The translations under genes and the position numbers were made by a program. The notes under the pieces are model-generated. The model worked only from the letters and a program-made list of their open reading frames with translations. It made no database searches and was not told where the DNA came from. Positions 7,620 to 15,000 of a stretch of DNA of 36,873 bases are shown piece after piece. Every line of letters begins with the position of its first letter. The stretch's first letter is position 1. The DNA comes from Bacteroidia bacterium (GTDB taxonomy: Bacteria; Bacteroidota; Bacteroidia; Palsa-965): contig JALONL010000037.1 of the NCBI GenBank assembly GCA_025454955.1, positions 1 through 36,873 of the forward strand, in the 5' to 3' direction.

Positions 7620-8519
7620 TTAGTTGATGATGTAGTTGCGCAGCGCAGCCACTTTATCGGTAAGTGTGGTTAGTTGTTCGGGGGTAATGTTTACCTCGGT
7701 TTTGCCGTTGATGGTGGTAATTTTGTTGGCGTTGTCGGTAACGGGCTCGGCGTAGGTGTATTTGAGTTCGATGCTGCTGAACGCGCTGTTGAGTTCCTGA
7801 TAGAGTTTAATGAGCGGCTCGAACTCGGGTTTTTCCTGCTCCATGAGGAGTTTGAGAATTCCGGCACAGGTGTTTTTCTGTTCGCCGATGCGCACGGCCA
7901 TGGCGGGATCGGGCTTTTGCTTGTACACGCTCAGCGCGAAGTGCATACTTTCTATCCAGCCGCCGGCAAGGATGAGTGCGGCCACGTGTTCGCGGTCGCC
8001 TTCCTTGAGGAATTCGTCGCTGCGGCGGTAGCTTTCGCCCACAATTTTCATTACCGAATCTTTTTTGCCGATGTTGGCGCTGAAACGCTCCAGCAGGGCT
8101 TTATCGAAACTGGCGGTAATGCGCATCTGCTCGCCGAGGGTCATTACGGTTTTGTAGTAGCCGAGAGCGTCTGACGAGTTTTCGTACATTGATACATAGC
8201 CAAGGTCTGCACCGTAAATGCCCAGGTTGAGGGCACGCTTCATATCGTCGGAATAGCGCGAGAGATTGGAAGCGGGGTTAAGCATTTCCTTGTTGTAGAG
8301 TGCGCCGCTGCTTTTAATCATGCCGGCAATCTGCACGGGCGAGGGAACCATGAAGTTCTGGCCTTTAAGCTGCAGGTTGTTGGAAGGCACATTGAGCGAA
8401 TCCTTGTCGTTGCCGGTGGTATCGCCACCTTCGGGCGTATCGGAACAGCCGGCAGCCACAATGAGTGCCGCACCCATAAACAGGGCGGAAAGGCGAACAG
8501 GTAAACCGTTGAAAATCAT
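7620..8519 (-). CDS. predicted lipoprotein, mostly helical
   Basis: A 299-aa lipoprotein. The ATG at 8519 starts the signal peptide MIFNGLPVRLSALFMG, ending in a VAAGC lipobox with Cys25. The mature protein is mostly alpha-helical, with long amphipathic segments (for example around DMKRALNLGIYGADLGY and LILAGGWIESMHFALSVY). This looks like a conserved Bacteroidota lipoprotein type, but I cannot name a function. The open frame extends 56 codons further upstream without signal-peptide character; that extension is rejected. It is the first gene of a two-gene unit with the exported protein 23 bases downstream. Confidence 0.75.
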   Translation of the reverse strand: MIFNGLPVRLSALFMGAALIVAAGCSDTPEGGDTTGNDKDSLNVPSNNLQLKGQNFMVPSPVQIAGMIKSSGALYNKEMLNPASNLSRYSDDMKRALNLGIYGADLGYVSMYENSSDALGYYKTVMTLGEQMRITASFDKALLERFSANIGKKDSVMKIVGESYRRSDEFLKEGDREHVAALILAGGWIESMHFALSVYKQKPDPAMAVRIGEQKNTCAGILKLLMEQEKPEFEPLIKLYQELNSAFSSIELKYTYAEPVTDNANKITTINGKTEVNITPEQLTTLTDKVAALRNYIIN

Positions 8520-8784
8520 TGATGGGTATGAGTTAATACGGGTGTGCAGAAATCTGATGCAAATAAACAAAAAATAGCCGAAGCAGAAGCAATTTGGCCG
8601 CAAGTTATGCCCCGGCACAAAAATACCTGCCTCCTGCCCTGCCCTATGGCTGATTTCTGCGGCTTTGCGGGACGAAATACGCGGCAAACTGCCACTAAAT
8701 CACTGAAAATCATTATCCCTGTAAACTTACCCGCCCCTTTGCCCGGCATCCTCGCCGCATATCGCGGAGGCAGGGCAAAAAACC

Positions 8785-8792
8785 TATCTTTG
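8785..8792 (+). promoter_or_regulatory. -7 element for proS
   Basis: TATCTTTG fits the TAnnTTTG consensus exactly and lies 25 bases before the proS ATG. No clear TTG is seen at the -33 position. The 298-base gap between the divergent lipoprotein and proS genes (8520-8817) holds the promoters of both; I see nothing else in it. Confidence 0.5.
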
Positions 8793-8817
8793 CCACCTTA
8801 CATTTACATTATCCATT

Positions 8818-10293
8818 ATGGCCAAAGATTTAACCACACGCGAAAAAGATTACGCCCAGTGGTACCAGGACCTTGTAACCAAAGCCGACCTTGCCGAGCA
8901 CTCCGACGTGCGCGGCTGTATGGTAATTAAACCTTACGGATACGCGATATGGGAAAACATGCGCGACGTACTTGACCGGATGTTTAAAGCCACCGGCCAC
9001 GTTAACGCCTATTTCCCGCTTTTTGTACCAAAAAGTTTTCTCGAAAAAGAAGAAGGCCACGCCGAAGGCTTTGCCAAAGAATGCGCCGTGGTGACGCACT
9101 ACCGCCTCAAGAATGATCCCGACAATCCGGGCAAACTCATGGTGGATCCCGAGTCGAAACTGGAGGAGGAACTCATTGTGCGTCCTACTTCGGAGGCCAT
9201 TATCTGGAACACCTACCGCGGCTGGATTCAGAGTTACCGCGATTTGCCGCTGCTCATCAACCAGTGGGCCAACGTGGTGCGCTGGGAAATGCGCACCCGC
9301 CTGTTTTTGCGCACCACCGAGTTTTTGTGGCAGGAAGGCCACACCGCACACAGCACTAAGGCCGAAGCCATTGAAGAAACCGAACGCATGTTGCATGTGT
9401 ATGCCGATTTCGTGGAAAACTACATGGGCGTGCCGGTAATTAAAGGCATTAAAACCGCCAGCGAACGTTTTGCCGGTGCCGAAGAAACGTACTGCATTGA
9501 AGCACTCATGCAAGACGGGAAAGCTTTGCAGGCCGGCACATCGCATTTCCTTGGTCAGAATTTTGCCAAAGCGTTTGATGTGCAGTTTGCCAACAAGGAA
9601 GGCAAACTCGAATATGTATGGGCCACAAGCTGGGGCGTATCGACCCGCCTCATGGGCGCGCTGGTAATGAGCCACAGCGACGACAACGGCCTTGTGCTGC
9701 CGCCCCGCCTGGCGCCCACGCAGGTAGTTATTGTGCCCATTTACCGCACCGACGAAGAGCGCGCCCGCATAGCCGAGCGGGTGGCCGAAATTGAAAAGGA
9801 ACTGGCCATGCGCGGCATCCGCGTAAAATTCGACAACCGCGATACGCACCGTCCGGGCTGGAAATTTGCCGAGTACGAACTCCGCGGCGTTCCCCTGCGC
9901 ATTGGTATCGGCCCCAAAGACCTTGAAGCCAACCAGGTAGAACTGGCCCGCCGCGACACGCTCACCAAAGGCACCGTATCGCAGATCGGTCTGGCCGATC
10001 ATATTGAGAAGCTGCTCCACGAAATTCAGCACAACCTCTTCGCACAGGCCGAAGCCCGCCGCACCGCATCGAGCCACTACGTAAACACCTGGGACGAGTT
10101 TAACGCCGCCCTCGACAAGGGAGGTTTCGTATATGCCCATTGGGACGGCACCGCCGAAACCGAGCAGAAGATCAAGGAAAAAACCAAGGCCACCATACGC
10201 TGCATTCCGCTTAACAACCCTCAGGAAGCCGGCCAGTGCATACTTACGGGCAATGCCTCCGTGCAGCGCGTAGTGTTTGCCCGCGCTTATTAA
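8818..10293 (+). CDS. proS: prolyl-tRNA synthetase, archaeal/eukaryotic-type
   Basis: A 491-aa class II aminoacyl-tRNA synthetase that charges tRNA-Pro with proline in the cytoplasm. Family landmarks include GCMVIKPYGYAIWENM near the N-terminus, VRPTSEAIIWNTY, motif 2 (RWEMRTRLFLRTTEFLWQEG, about residues 154-175) and motif 3 around GVSTRLMGALVMSHSDDNG (about 275-295). An anticodon-binding domain begins near PTQVVIVPIYR, and a C-terminal domain ends in Ala-Tyr. The absence of a large editing insertion between motifs 2 and 3, the length near 490 and the terminal tyrosine fit the short archaeal/eukaryotic-type enzyme rather than the long bacterial form. The sequence shows no defects. Confidence 0.97.
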   Translation: MAKDLTTREKDYAQWYQDLVTKADLAEHSDVRGCMVIKPYGYAIWENMRDVLDRMFKATGHVNAYFPLFVPKSFLEKEEGHAEGFAKECAVVTHYRLKNDPDNPGKLMVDPESKLEEELIVRPTSEAIIWNTYRGWIQSYRDLPLLINQWANVVRWEMRTRLFLRTTEFLWQEGHTAHSTKAEAIEETERMLHVYADFVENYMGVPVIKGIKTASERFAGAEETYCIEALMQDGKALQAGTSHFLGQNFAKAFDVQFANKEGKLEYVWATSWGVSTRLMGALVMSHSDDNGLVLPPRLAPTQVVIVPIYRTDEERARIAERVAEIEKELAMRGIRVKFDNRDTHRPGWKFAEYELRGVPLRIGIGPKDLEANQVELARRDTLTKGTVSQIGLADHIEKLLHEIQHNLFAQAEARRTASSHYVNTWDEFNAALDKGGFVYAHWDGTAETEQKIKEKTKATIRCIPLNNPQEAGQCILTGNASVQRVVFARAY

Positions 10294-10307
10294 AATTCGG
10301 GTAAATT

Positions 10308-10346
10308 GCAGGGCGGCCATCAACAAGAAAGCCGCTCTGCCGTTTT
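10308..10346 (+). terminator. probable terminator after proS
   Basis: A 10-bp stem with one G-T pair (10308-10317 with 10331-10340) and a 13-base loop is followed by a short TTTT. It starts 14 bases past the proS stop. Confidence 0.5.
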
Positions 10347-10409
10347 ACCCCCAAACCATATTCCCCAAACGCCACTACGGCAGCGCACACACTTCAAAGA
10401 CTCCGCACT

Positions 10410-11108
10410 ATGAGCGATCAAAGCAACAGCCGCGACATCATCCTGCAACTGCTCCGCGAAAAATCGAAGCTCAAACAGGATGTGTTTTACACCACCATCG
10501 ACCTGTTCAATCATTTAAAAGAAGTGGTGCGCACGGTAGCCAACGAGCTCAAGCCATTGGCCGAAGCCATCGACAAGCGCATTGTGGTGGAATTCCGCGA
10601 GCGCAATGCGTATGAAATTGAGCTGCGCGTGGCGGGCGATGTGCTGTTGTTTCACATGCACACCAACGTATTTGAGTTCGACACGAGCCACCACATCTGG
10701 AAAACGGGCTATGTAAAGGAAAGTCCCGCCCGCAGCTATTGCGGGGTGATAAACATTTACAACTTCCTCGCCGACTCGTTCAAATACCAGCGCCTCAACG
10801 ACCTGGGCTACCTCATAGCCCGCGTATTTGTAAACAACGAGCGCCACTTCTTTGTGGAAGGCAAACGCCAGCTCGGCTTCCTGTACAACGATTTTCCCAA
10901 CTCGGTAATTAACGACGAGGTGCTGCGCCAGATCGTGGAAAGCACCATTGTATATTGCCTCGATTTCGACCTTTTCACCCCGCCGTTCGACGAGGTGAAG
11001 GTGATTACGCTGGGCCAGGTACAGGAAGACAGCTCAATGATGAGCCTCAAAACCGGCAAACGCCTCGGCTTCCGTTTCCAGGCCGACACAGATTATGTGG
11101 GCTACTAA
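10410..11108 (+). CDS. conserved protein of unknown function
   Basis: A 232-aa soluble protein with no signal peptide or membrane segment. The N-terminus is helical (about residues 1-60, with a long amphipathic helix through DLFNHLKEVVRTVANELKPL). The rest alternates strands and helices, with phrases such as HIWKTGYVKESPARSYCGVI and GKRLGFRFQADTDYVGY at the C-terminus. I believe it is a conserved Bacteroidota protein but cannot name a function. G+C and codon use match proS, so it belongs to the native chromosome. It lies between proS and tRNA-Glu on the same strand and ends before the tRNA promoter. Confidence 0.7.
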   Translation: MSDQSNSRDIILQLLREKSKLKQDVFYTTIDLFNHLKEVVRTVANELKPLAEAIDKRIVVEFRERNAYEIELRVAGDVLLFHMHTNVFEFDTSHHIWKTGYVKESPARSYCGVINIYNFLADSFKYQRLNDLGYLIARVFVNNERHFFVEGKRQLGFLYNDFPNSVINDEVLRQIVESTIVYCLDFDLFTPPFDEVKVITLGQVQEDSSMMSLKTGKRLGFRFQADTDYVGY

Positions 11109-11163
11109 AACGGCAATTTAAACTACTCTTTATCAGTAATTTGCAAATTTTTTGCCTCAGGAT

Positions 11164-11194
11164 TTTGCAGATTTCAAAATCGGTTTTACATTTG
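11164..11194 (+). promoter_or_regulatory. tRNA-Glu promoter
   Basis: TTTG at 11164-11167 and TACATTTG at 11187-11194 match the Bacteroidota -33/-7 elements with a 19-base spacer. The site lies 19 bases before the tRNA. Confidence 0.75.
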
Positions 11195-11212
11195 CACTCC
11201 CAAAAGAACAAT

Positions 11213-11284
11213 GGCCCGTTCGTCTAGGGGTTAGGACATCAGATTTTCATTCTGGTAACAGGGGTTCGATTCCCCTACGGGCTA
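11213..11284 (+). tRNA. tRNA-Glu (anticodon TTC)
   Basis: A 72-base cloverleaf can be folded by eye. The acceptor stem GGCCCGT pairs with ACGGGCT (one G-U at the end), discriminator A at 11284. The anticodon loop TTTTCAT spans 11244-11250 with TTC at 11246-11248, and the T-arm contains GGGGTTCGATTCCCC. CCA is not encoded. It has its own promoter and terminator and marks the boundary between the G+C-rich chromosome and the AT-rich dnd island. Confidence 0.97.
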
Positions 11285-11296
11285 CGGAAACAGGAA

Positions 11297-11328
11297 AGCG
11301 ATCGGCAGTGTGCTGGTCGCTTTTTTTT
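11297..11328 (+). terminator. tRNA-Glu terminator
   Basis: A 7-bp stem AGCGATC/GGTCGCT (11297-11303 with 11315-11321, one T-G pair) is followed directly by eight T residues. Confidence 0.8.
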
Positions 11329-11384
11329 ATTTGGGTTTGGGGGAATTCTGGTTGTAATATTGTATTTCTTCTTATTGCACAAGT

Positions 11385-11694
11385 ATGAAACCAGATGCTC
11401 CACAACACGATATTATTTTTTACAGCAATCCTGCCGGTCAGGTTAAAGTGGAAGTTATTTATAATGATGAAACGTTTTGGCTGAGCCAGAAAGCGATGGC
11501 TGAGTTATTTGGGGTAGATGTGAGAACTGTAAATGAACACCTGAAAAATATATTTTTTTACACATGAGTTGGCCGAAGAAGTAACTATCCGGAATTTCCG
11601 GATAGTTCAAAAGGAAGGCAACAGGAATGTTTCGCGTGAAGTTGGGTTTTACAACCTTGATGCGATTATTGTGGGTAATTTTGATTTTGAATAA
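11385..11694 (+). pseudogene. broken RhuM-family gene remnant
   Basis: The N-terminal part reads as a RhuM/Fic-associated-type protein (FWLSQKAMAELFGVDVRTVN, then HLKNIF), a family with a helix-turn-helix-like N-terminus often found on mobile islands. Its frame breaks at a seven-T run (11553-11559) and stops at 11567. Removing one T restores the family sequence: EEVTIRNFRIVQKEGNRNV followed by FYNLDAI, up to a stop at 11692-11694. The conserved C-terminal two thirds of a normal protein of about 330 aa is missing. A short stretch in another frame (EEELQNKL, about 11698-11721) may be a further remnant. The single-base frameshift could be a sequencing error; the truncation is real either way. 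Confidence 0.7.
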
Positions 11695-11737
11695 GATCGA
11701 GGAAGAACTTCAAAACAAACTATACAAAACGCAGATA

Positions 11738-12883
11738 ATGATATATCTTGATAATAATGCAACTACAAAAATCGATCCACGAGTGCTGGATGCTATGATG
11801 CCTTATTTAACAGATAACTTTGCAAATGCAGCAAGCACCCATAAATTTGGAGTTGCTGTAAATGATGCAGTTTCTTTGGCAAGAAAGTCCATTTCTAATT
11901 TGATTGGCTGTGAAACCAATGAAGTTTTTTTTACTTCAGGCTCAACCGAGGCGATTAATTTGTTACTAAAAGGAGTTTTTAGTGGTACAAAGGAAAGAAA
12001 AGAAATTATTACGCTTCATACAGAACATTCAGCAGTTATTGATACCTGTTCCGCACTTGAAAAAGAGGGAGCAAAAATCACATTCATCCCTGTAAATAGC
12101 AATGGATTAGTTGATTTAGAAAAAATAAAAGAAGCTGTAAGTCAAAACACACTTTTGGTATGTGTAATGTACGTAAACAATGAGACAGGGGTAATTCAAC
12201 CCATAAAGGAAATATCAGAAATTGCGCATAATGCTGGGGCATACTTTATGACAGATGCAACACAAGCAGTTGGGCGAATTCCGTGTAAGGTTGATGAATT
12301 AGGAATAGATATGCTTTGTTTTTCAGGACACAAGTTTTACGGGCCAAAGGGTATTGGTGGTGCATTTATCAGACAAAGAAGACCATTCAGAGTTAAAATA
12401 AATCCACTTTTACACGGAGGAGGACATGAGAAAGGTATTCGTAGTGGCACGTTAAATGTACCAGGCATTGTAGGGTTAGGTAAAGCGGCTGAGATTTCTG
12501 ACAAGGAAATGAAAAAAGACGAGGAAAGAATCAAAGAACTAAGAGATTATCTCGAAAGTTCTTTACTACAAATAGAAGGCACTTCGATAAATGGAACGTC
12601 AGAACACAGAATTTACAATACAGCAAATATTCGTTTCAATGGTATTGATAGTGATGCTTTAATAATGGGTTTAGATGATATTGCTGTTTCAAATGGTTCT
12701 GCCTGTACTGCAAATTCTATCGAACCTTCACATGTGCTAACAGCAATGGGCCAAAACGATGAAGAAGCATTTTCGGCAATAAGGTTTAGTCTTGGAAGAT
12801 ATACAACTCTGAAAGATATTGAAAGGACAAAGGTCGAAGTAAATAAAGCGGTTTTGACTTTGAGAACAATGACGCAGATTTAA
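11738..12883 (+). CDS. dndA: DndA-like cysteine desulfurase
   Basis: A 381-aa PLP-dependent cysteine desulfurase of the NifS/IscS fold. It takes sulfur from cysteine as an enzyme persulfide and, by context, passes it to DndC for DNA phosphorothioation. Visible features: MIYLDNNATTKIDPRV at the N-terminus, the His of TLHTEHSAV, the Asp of MTDATQAVG, the PLP lysine in CFSGHKFYGPKG (about residue 205) and the active cysteine in SNGSACTANSIEPSHV (about residue 325). The ATG at 11738 gives the canonical N-terminus; an upstream ATG at 11627 would add 37 residues read from RhuM-remnant DNA and is rejected. It converges on the dndC-dndB operon. Without its context it could be read as a housekeeping IscS. 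Confidence 0.9.
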   Translation: MIYLDNNATTKIDPRVLDAMMPYLTDNFANAASTHKFGVAVNDAVSLARKSISNLIGCETNEVFFTSGSTEAINLLLKGVFSGTKERKEIITLHTEHSAVIDTCSALEKEGAKITFIPVNSNGLVDLEKIKEAVSQNTLLVCVMYVNNETGVIQPIKEISEIAHNAGAYFMTDATQAVGRIPCKVDELGIDMLCFSGHKFYGPKGIGGAFIRQRRPFRVKINPLLHGGGHEKGIRSGTLNVPGIVGLGKAAEISDKEMKKDEERIKELRDYLESSLLQIEGTSINGTSEHRIYNTANIRFNGIDSDALIMGLDDIAVSNGSACTANSIEPSHVLTAMGQNDEEAFSAIRFSLGRYTTLKDIERTKVEVNKAVLTLRTMTQI

Positions 12884-12962
12884 AATTATTTTGTGCAAGC
12901 ATTGCATTACTTCACCCTCATATCAATAACCTCAAAGCTACATTAATGAAAATTAATACTCG

Positions 12963-12992
12963 ATAATATGAACTATTTCTAATTCATATTAT
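12963..12992. terminator. AT-rich hairpin between convergent dndA and dndB-like genes
   Basis: Perfect 10-bp arms ATAATATGAA/TTCATATTAT (12963-12972 and 12983-12992) flank a 10-base loop and overlap the stop codon of the dndB-like gene. The stem is weak (almost all A-T) and lacks a clear T-run, so termination is uncertain. Confidence 0.35.
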
Positions 12993-14556
12993 TAATCCAT
13001 CCAAGTCTATTCAATTGCTCTTCGAACTCAGCTAAATGGCTTTGTACCATATCTTCTTCATCAAATTTCTCTCTCATTTCTGGGGCTATCTCATTGTCAG
13101 CAGGTAAGTATGCTACAAATGCTTCTTCAGTAATGCTAATGAGTTTTGTGTAAAATTCTTCAAATGAAGAACAAGTAAATGGATCTTCGTAATTGCTATC
13201 TAAATAAAGATCAACAGTTCTGGAATCATAGTTCCATTTTGCTTTTTCTAGCGCATTAATTAATGCCTTTTCTGCTTCTTCTTCCCAAATCCATTTTTCT
13301 TTTTGGTGTATTGGCGTATTAGCTATTAAAGCTTCAAATATAGCAAGTTCGGTCTTCTTAACTTTCGCTTTATTAATAAGACCTGATGCCAATCCAATGG
13401 CATTTCTAACACGGGAACGCCCAATGCCCGATGCTTGAAAGAAGTTATTTGAAAAATCAATTTGTGAAGCTTTAGATAAATATTTATCAAAATCAATCAA
13501 ATCAGGGCTTCCTGAATTCTCTCGTTTCAGAATCATCTTTAGCAAATCAAATGCTCCTTGTATTCCAACTGTTTTATTGATATATGATGCACCTTTTGCT
13601 TTCGCCCAAAGATGTGTAGAAACAGCTTTGAAGTAATTAATTATAGTATTATAAATAACTTGGTCTTTTCCTGAAATGAAAAACTCTCGCAATGGTGAGT
13701 AATCCCTTGTATCAGACAACATTTCTCTATTTCTACCCGAAAAGATTGATTTCTGTTGCATGTCAATTCTATCACGTTTGGGATTGCTGGATATCAATAA
13801 CGTAATGCCATCAACGATAGTTGCGGTAGAAATAACCCAATATCCAGTTTGGCCATCTGGAAACAAATTCTCCGGGTTTAACGGCGCAACTTTAATATGT
13901 TTGTGGAAAGGTGAATTTGTTGAGTCAATATTAAGTTTTCGGGATAAAAAGACTGCAAATTTTTCAGGTGTCCAAGACTTTTCAGGCTCATCGTCAACAT
14001 TAAATCCAAATTGTTCCAATGCAAGACTCCTATCTACCCGCTTTTGATTTGAATTTATAGTTGCAAATAAAAACGCTTGATATGAGTTGGGCAAATCGAA
14101 ATAAACAGAACATAAAAGCTGAAGGTCTGTAAATCGTTCGGATTTAGTCACATATTCAAAAGCGTTCAATCTATGTTGACCATCAATTACTGCGGCTAAT
14201 CTAACTTGCTTTGGAATAAATATGGTACACACTCCATTATCCTTTTCAACTATTCTCCAGCGTTCTGTCTCGTCTTTGGATATTTCACCTAGTTGGTTGT
14301 AATTCGCAGCTAAAATAATCGAATTAGGAAAAGCCATCTCAACGGAATCAATATATCGAGCAATATCCCTTAGGCGTTTCTCATCCTTATCCCGTTGACT
14401 ACCTTTTACATTTCCTTTAGAATCCTTATATGACATTGGCTCAGAAAAGGAAATTGATAAAAGTTTTTCGGCACTCAAAGTAATGACATAAAAAGTCCCC
14501 AAAGGTTGATTAACCTTTAATGCTGGAAGTTCAAGGAATGGCTTCATATTATTCAT
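12979..14556 (-). CDS. dndB: DndB-like DGQHR-domain protein
   Basis: A 525-aa protein of the DGQHR superfamily that contains DndB, linked in other bacteria to negative control of dnd expression and modification. The defining motif AAVIDGQHRLNAF is at residues 121-133 (DGQHR 125-129). N-terminal sequence such as YVITLSAEKLLSISF and a basic helix (KRLRDIARYIDSVEMAFPNS) is typical of the family. It is longer than classical DndB (about 360 aa), with an extra C-terminal helical and acidic region of about 150 residues ending in EQLNRLGWINNMN. It is the last gene of the operon and overlaps the preceding gene by 8 bases, suggesting translational coupling. It may be a DndB variant or another DGQHR subfamily. 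Confidence 0.75.
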   Translation of the reverse strand: MNNMKPFLELPALKVNQPLGTFYVITLSAEKLLSISFSEPMSYKDSKGNVKGSQRDKDEKRLRDIARYIDSVEMAFPNSIILAANYNQLGEISKDETERWRIVEKDNGVCTIFIPKQVRLAAVIDGQHRLNAFEYVTKSERFTDLQLLCSVYFDLPNSYQAFLFATINSNQKRVDRSLALEQFGFNVDDEPEKSWTPEKFAVFLSRKLNIDSTNSPFHKHIKVAPLNPENLFPDGQTGYWVISTATIVDGITLLISSNPKRDRIDMQQKSIFSGRNREMLSDTRDYSPLREFFISGKDQVIYNTIINYFKAVSTHLWAKAKGASYINKTVGIQGAFDLLKMILKRENSGSPDLIDFDKYLSKASQIDFSNNFFQASGIGRSRVRNAIGLASGLINKAKVKKTELAIFEALIANTPIHQKEKWIWEEEAEKALINALEKAKWNYDSRTVDLYLDSNYEDPFTCSSFEEFYTKLISITEEAFVAYLPADNEIAPEMREKFDEEDMVQSHLAEFEEQLNRLGWINNMN

Positions 14557-14992
14557 TATTCAATGGCTTTTGGGGGTCTCCTCCTATGGATGAAGTTGGA
14601 TCAAAATTTGAATTGCTATAATTCACAACCCACCACATGATATAGGAAGCGACAACTCCAAATATTGAAAAACCCAGCACTTCAACACTTTGACCATGTA
14701 GATTTTTGTAAAGAATACATCCGGAGAGAAATAAAATAATTACAATTACTATAAGAAGAATCAATATTTTCAACTTCTTGCCAGAGTCATTCTTGTCCAT
14801 TATTTTGAGAAAATAATCAAGAGCAGCAGAGAAAAATATTGCAAGAAAATAAGTTGCAATATTTTGAATCATGCTTTCTTTGCTGTGTTTTCCATCCTTA
14901 ATAAGTTCAAAGATATAAGGTAGCCAAATTCCGATTGATGCACAAATGATTATGGCCAAAATGAAATAAAGTATGACTATTGCAACTCTCAT
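14549..14992 (-). CDS. four-helix membrane protein within the dnd operon
   Basis: A 147-aa inner-membrane protein that I do not recognise. Hydrophobic segments lie at about residues 3-27 (IVILYFILAIIICASIGIWL), 45-60, 75-95 (LKILILLIVIVIILFLSG) and 105-127 (EVLGFSIFGVVASYIMWWVV). A polar C-terminal tail follows, NSNFDPTSSIGGDPQKPLNN. It sits between the dndE-ATPase fusion gene (8 bases upstream) and the dndB-like gene (8-base overlap), so it is part of the same transcript. Base composition matches the other island genes. No canonical dnd gene of this kind is known to me; it could anchor the system to the membrane or act after recognition of foreign DNA. Confidence 0.7.
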   Translation of the reverse strand: MRVAIVILYFILAIIICASIGIWLPYIFELIKDGKHSKESMIQNIATYFLAIFFSAALDYFLKIMDKNDSGKKLKILILLIVIVIILFLSGCILYKNLHGQSVEVLGFSIFGVVASYIMWWVVNYSNSNFDPTSSIGGDPQKPLNNE

Positions 14993-15000
14993 GTATGTAA

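Noticed and set aside
8830..10326. 498-codon open frame on the minus strand opposite proS
   Set aside because: It is a mirror of the codon bias of proS; the protein has low-complexity His/Phe-rich composition and no family features.
11627..11737. Upstream ATG start adding 37 residues to DndA
   Set aside because: The extra residues come from RhuM-remnant DNA read in another frame; cysteine desulfurases start at the MIYLDNNAT motif.
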